From UBA9619 sp964630665 (GTDB taxonomy: Bacteria; Pseudomonadota; Gammaproteobacteria; Arenicellales; UBA868): DNA of 9,029 bases. Position numbers and translations under genes: made by a program. Each line of letters opens with the position of its first letter. Position 1 is the stretch's first letter. Shown here piece by piece: positions 7,322-9,029 of the stretch. The notes beneath the pieces were generated by a model, which searched no databases, was not told where the DNA came from, and worked only from the letters and a program-made list of their open reading frames with translations. The stretch is taken from contig CAZVVN010000100.1 of NCBI GenBank assembly GCA_964630665.1, positions 1 through 9,029 of the forward strand. Reading direction: 5' to 3'.

Positions 7322-8161
7322 ATGAGTCGCAAAAAGAACAGGCCTACTTACCGAAGGCGCCAGGGGACAACCTTGGCCGAAAAAGCGGATCGACATGTCT
7401 TGTACGAGAAAGCCGTTCAGTGCGTTGAAACCGAAGTTGACATGGTAGATGAGACCTTCCAGACCCTGCGGGGTAGAACGGCAACCATCATTCGCGAAGA
7501 CTTCTGCGGCACCGCCAATACCAGTTGTGAGTGGGTGGGTCGGCGCGACGACAACCGGGCATTCGCCGTGGACCTTGACGATGACGTCCTGGCCTGGAGC
7601 AGACAACACAATATTGCCCGTTTGAACGATTCAGGCAGCGATCGAGTTTTGCTTTTGCGTGAGGATGTGCTGACTGTCCAGACACCCGCAGTTGACATGG
7701 TTCTGGCGATGAATTTCAGCTACCAGGTCTTCAAGACCCGTCGAGAACTCGGCCATTACTTCCGTACTGTACGCGATGCGTTGGTCGATGACGGCGTATT
7801 GTTCATGGATGCCTATGGTGGCTACGAGTCATTTCGAGAAATGGAAGAATCCACGGAACATGATGACTTCACCTATGTCTGGGACCAGTCCAAATACAAT
7901 CCGATCAACGGCGACTTTCTGTGCCACATTCATTTCACCTTTGCGGATGGTTCCAAGATAAAACGGGCCTTCACGTATGACTGGCGTCTCTGGACCTTGC
8001 CTGAACTGGAGGAACTGCTGCTTGAAGCCGGGTTTTCCCGAACCCTGGTTCACTGGGAAGGCACTGACCCGAAAAGTGGTGAAGGAAACGGCGTGTACAC
8101 CCCCACCCGGGTTGGCGATGCCGATGCCGCGTGGATCTGCTACATCTCAGCAGAAAAATAA
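7322..8161 (+). CDS. Class I SAM-dependent methyltransferase, substrate unknown
   Basis: A 279-residue soluble protein with a class I (Rossmann) methyltransferase layout. Motif I is atypical: IIREDFCGTANTSCEW (56-71), with CGTA replacing the usual glycine-rich loop. An acidic strand end AVDLDDDVL (82-90) should bind the SAM ribose, followed by LREDVLTV (112-119) as motif III and VDMVLAMNFSYQVF (124-137) as motif IV. RTVRDALVDDGVLFMDAYGG (148-167) is the typical post-motif helix and strand. The C-terminal part, with YDWRLWTLPELEELLLEAGF (219-238), is the family's usual final helix plus a substrate lid. The N-terminus is very basic (MSRKKNRPTYRRR). A TTG directly precedes the ATG at 7322; ATG is preferred, but neither has a clear ribosome site. 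It lies 105 bases after the kinase-like gene in the same direction, so cotranscription is possible. I recognise the fold, not a named gene. Confidence 0.85.
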   Translation: MSRKKNRPTYRRRQGTTLAEKADRHVLYEKAVQCVETEVDMVDETFQTLRGRTATIIREDFCGTANTSCEWVGRRDDNRAFAVDLDDDVLAWSRQHNIARLNDSGSDRVLLLREDVLTVQTPAVDMVLAMNFSYQVFKTRRELGHYFRTVRDALVDDGVLFMDAYGGYESFREMEESTEHDDFTYVWDQSKYNPINGDFLCHIHFTFADGSKIKRAFTYDWRLWTLPELEELLLEAGFSRTLVHWEGTDPKSGEGNGVYTPTRVGDADAAWICYISAEK

Positions 8162-8384
8162 CGCCCGCTGAGTGCTCTGATCCCGCCTGCCACTTGGAGT
8201 TCGTCAGCTTGTCTAGTCGATTCAGAATCGATTTTGGGTTTTCTTCCTCACGTTTCCCTTACGCGTTTGGCGTCACACAGATGGAGACCAGCCGAGATAA
8301 GCTTATGGGAGGAGTAATGTGACGGGGATCACACTGACAAGCCGATGGAGGCTCCTCGCTCTGCGAAATTGAGACAGAATACGC
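8162..8384 (+). other. Intergenic stretch without a convincing gene
   Basis: Part of the 308 bases between the methyltransferase stop and the Nif11 precursor start. A 63-codon frame across it (8131-8322) begins inside the methyltransferase and has no family likeness. Near its end, GGGAGGAG (8307-8314) is followed at once by ATG-TGA. From the overlapping GTG at 8319, a 17-codon frame opens (MTGITLTSRWRLLALRN). This might be a tiny leader peptide or a decayed start, but nothing supports either. A possible terminator at 8215-8241 is listed separately. Confidence 0.5.
8215..8241 (+). terminator. Weak intrinsic-terminator candidate after the methyltransferase
   Basis: A near-palindrome, TCGATTC-A-GAATCGA (8217-8231), is followed by ATTTTGGGTTTT. 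As RNA it could form a six-pair stem with a CAG loop, extended by a G-U and an A-U pair at the base. The stem is AU-rich and the T-tract is broken by GGG, so it could equally be a protein-binding palindrome. Confidence 0.3.
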
Positions 8385-8413
8385 TTGAAACGGCACTTTT
8401 GCGCCTTTATGAT
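8385..8413 (+). promoter_or_regulatory. Sigma70-type promoter of the Nif11 precursor gene
   Basis: TTGAAA (8385-8390, five of six to -35), a spacer of exactly 17 bases, and TATGAT (8408-8413, five of six to -10). Transcription would start near 8420, leaving a ~50-base leader before the start codon at 8470. This is the best promoter match in the window and implies that the precursor is transcribed separately from the methyltransferase. Confidence 0.65.
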
Positions 8414-8454
8414 CAGTTTCCTTGACGGAGGGTGTAACAAGAGAGATTCATCGG

Positions 8455-8462
8455 GGAGGAGG
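8455..8462 (+). promoter_or_regulatory. Strong Shine-Dalgarno that fixes the TTG start at 8470
   Basis: GGAGGAGG ends seven bases before TTG 8470. It decides against the longer reading from TTG 8422, which would place this purine run inside the protein as Gly-Gly-Gly. Confidence 0.75.
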
Positions 8463-8469
8463 ACACATC

Positions 8470-8787
8470 TTGAGCAAAGAAAACCTTAAACTTTTTCTGG
8501 AAAAGGTCTCACAGAGTGAAGAACTCAAAGCGCGTATCGGCAGAGATAATGAAGTGAATACCTTGATAGACGTCGGTGCAGAACACGGGTTTTTGTTTTC
8601 GGCGGAGGATTTTGAAGAGACTGCAGAGTTAACTGATGACGAACTGGATCAAGTTGCAGGAGGAACTGCGGTTTGGGGGGGAGTCGCGAATTCGCCTGGA
8701 TTTCGCTTGCACCGAGGGGAGTTAAGAAAATTAGACCCGCGGGTTTATGAAAACTATGTACCGTATAACGACCCCAAAAAAGGTTGA
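8470..8787 (+). CDS. Nif11-type RiPP precursor peptide with cysteine-free core
   Basis: A 105-residue peptide. Residues 1-65 read as a Nif11-like leader: MSKENLKLFLEKVSQSEELK, then GAEHGFLFSAEDF (36-48) and the ending LTDDELDQVAGG (54-65), a double-glycine-type cleavage site. Such leaders (NHLP families) direct modifying enzymes and a peptidase-containing ABC exporter to the attached core. The core, 66-105, starts TAVWGGVANSPGF and ends YENYVPYNDPKKG. It has no Cys, only one Thr and one Ser, four Pro, three Tyr and many charged residues. Lanthionine or thiazole chemistry is therefore ruled out or minimal. Backbone or side-chain changes at Trp, Tyr, Asp or Lys remain conceivable. The start is TTG 8470, set by GGAGGAGG; a good promoter lies upstream. 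The gene looks AT-richer than its neighbours, suggesting acquisition. No maturase or transporter is in the window. Leader assignment is strong; the product is unknown. Confidence 0.82.
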   Translation: MSKENLKLFLEKVSQSEELKARIGRDNEVNTLIDVGAEHGFLFSAEDFEETAELTDDELDQVAGGTAVWGGVANSPGFRLHRGELRKLDPRVYENYVPYNDPKKG

Positions 8788-8953
8788 AAAATTAACCATA
8801 AATCATCATTGACTAATACGTTATGGGTTCTGGCCAAATAGGCTATTGGTGTGAAGCCTCCTGAAACTCACTATGCTGATTATTGTTTCCGATCTGTAAC
8901 AAACAACCTCGTTTCACAATACCTCGCTTCCCACAACCCCTAGCGTCTCCCTC

Positions 8954-9029
8954 TCAGCTGTGGTGTGTGGATTCCACACGCAGTCGAACGGCGACACGTT
9001 CGCTCGCCTCTTCCACGACGATCCGCCAT
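8954..9029 (-). CDS. Possible C-terminal end of a leftward gene (fragment)
   Basis: On the minus strand an open frame enters from the right edge and stops at 8956-8954 (TGA), ending RIVVEEASERVAVRLRVE-STHHS. The alternating hydrophobic and charged residues and the G/C-rich third positions look like real coding sequence. It is only 24 full codons, however, and no family can be named. It would converge on the Nif11 precursor. The 166 bases between the two (8788-8953) show no gene and no convincing terminator. Confidence 0.3.
   Translation of the reverse strand, partial: WRIVVEEASERVAVRLRVESTHHS
8965..8979. repeat. 15-bp perfect palindrome near the right edge
   Basis: GTGTGGA-T-TCCACAC, seven-base arms around one base. 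It lies within the possible leftward gene fragment. No T-tract follows on either strand, so it is not a terminator; it may be chance or a protein site. Confidence 0.4.

Noticed and set aside
8131..8322. 63-codon plus-strand frame between the methyltransferase and the Nif11 gene
   Set aside because: It starts inside the methyltransferase, has no ribosome site or family likeness, and its composition looks random.
7301..8416. TATGATCAG repeated at 7301 and 8408 as a shared regulatory element
   Set aside because: A nine-base match is expected by chance many times in 9 kb, and the flanks differ; only the second copy has a -35 partner.
8422..8469. Longer N-terminus of the Nif11 precursor from TTG 8422
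   Set aside because: It would start at about the predicted transcription start and read through the strong Shine-Dalgarno; Nif11 leaders begin close to the SKENL segment.
8834..8859. Terminator after the Nif11 gene (CCAAATAGGCTATTGG and AGGCT...AGCCT)
   Set aside because: The stems are short or bulged, mutually exclusive, and lack a following T-tract.

Overview
The window looks like the chromosome of a gammaproteobacterium with a moderately GC-rich genome. Three things point there: a non-catalytic dihydroorotase-like PyrC' (a Pseudomonas-type partner of aspartate transcarbamoylase), a pilT-pilU pair of twitching-motility ATPases, and divergent from it yggS-proC-yggT. This neighbourhood matches the one known around pilT in Pseudomonas. 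A run of exactly 100 N inside pilU is a conventional scaffold-gap placeholder, so this is a draft or metagenome assembly.

Layout. 1-1292 (+): pyrC', entering from the left and lacking only its extreme N-terminus. 1299-3485 (-): pilU then pilT as an operon read leftward, with pilU converging on pyrC' and its C-terminal end interrupted by the gap. 3486-3659: a divergent control region with a plausible pilT promoter and two inverted repeats. 3660-5837 (+): yggS, proC and yggT, tightly packed, with proC and yggT overlapping by four bases. 5838-6028: a short intergenic stretch with a 13-bp palindrome.

From 6029 the content becomes accessory. There is a 2-phosphoglycerate-kinase-like P-loop protein with two tandem ATP-cone-like N-terminal repeats (6029-7216), then a class I SAM methyltransferase of unknown substrate (7322-8161). 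A 308-base stretch without a convincing gene follows; it ends in a good sigma70-type promoter and a strong Shine-Dalgarno. These drive a small gene (8470-8787) for a Nif11-type RiPP precursor: an N-terminal Nif11-like leader ending in Ala-Gly-Gly, then a 40-residue core without cysteine. No recognisable maturation enzyme or exporter lies in the window. The last ~75 bases may hold the 3' end of a leftward gene.

How the genes fit together: pyrC' belongs to pyrimidine synthesis with pyrB, presumably just to the left. PilT and PilU power type IV pilus retraction. YggS (PLP homeostasis), ProC (last step of proline synthesis) and YggT (membrane protein) form a conserved housekeeping operon. The kinase-like protein, methyltransferase and RiPP precursor are co-oriented, but each appears separately spaced; a shared pathway is only a hypothesis. 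The most interesting items are the cysteine-free Nif11 precursor and the double-ATP-cone kinase.
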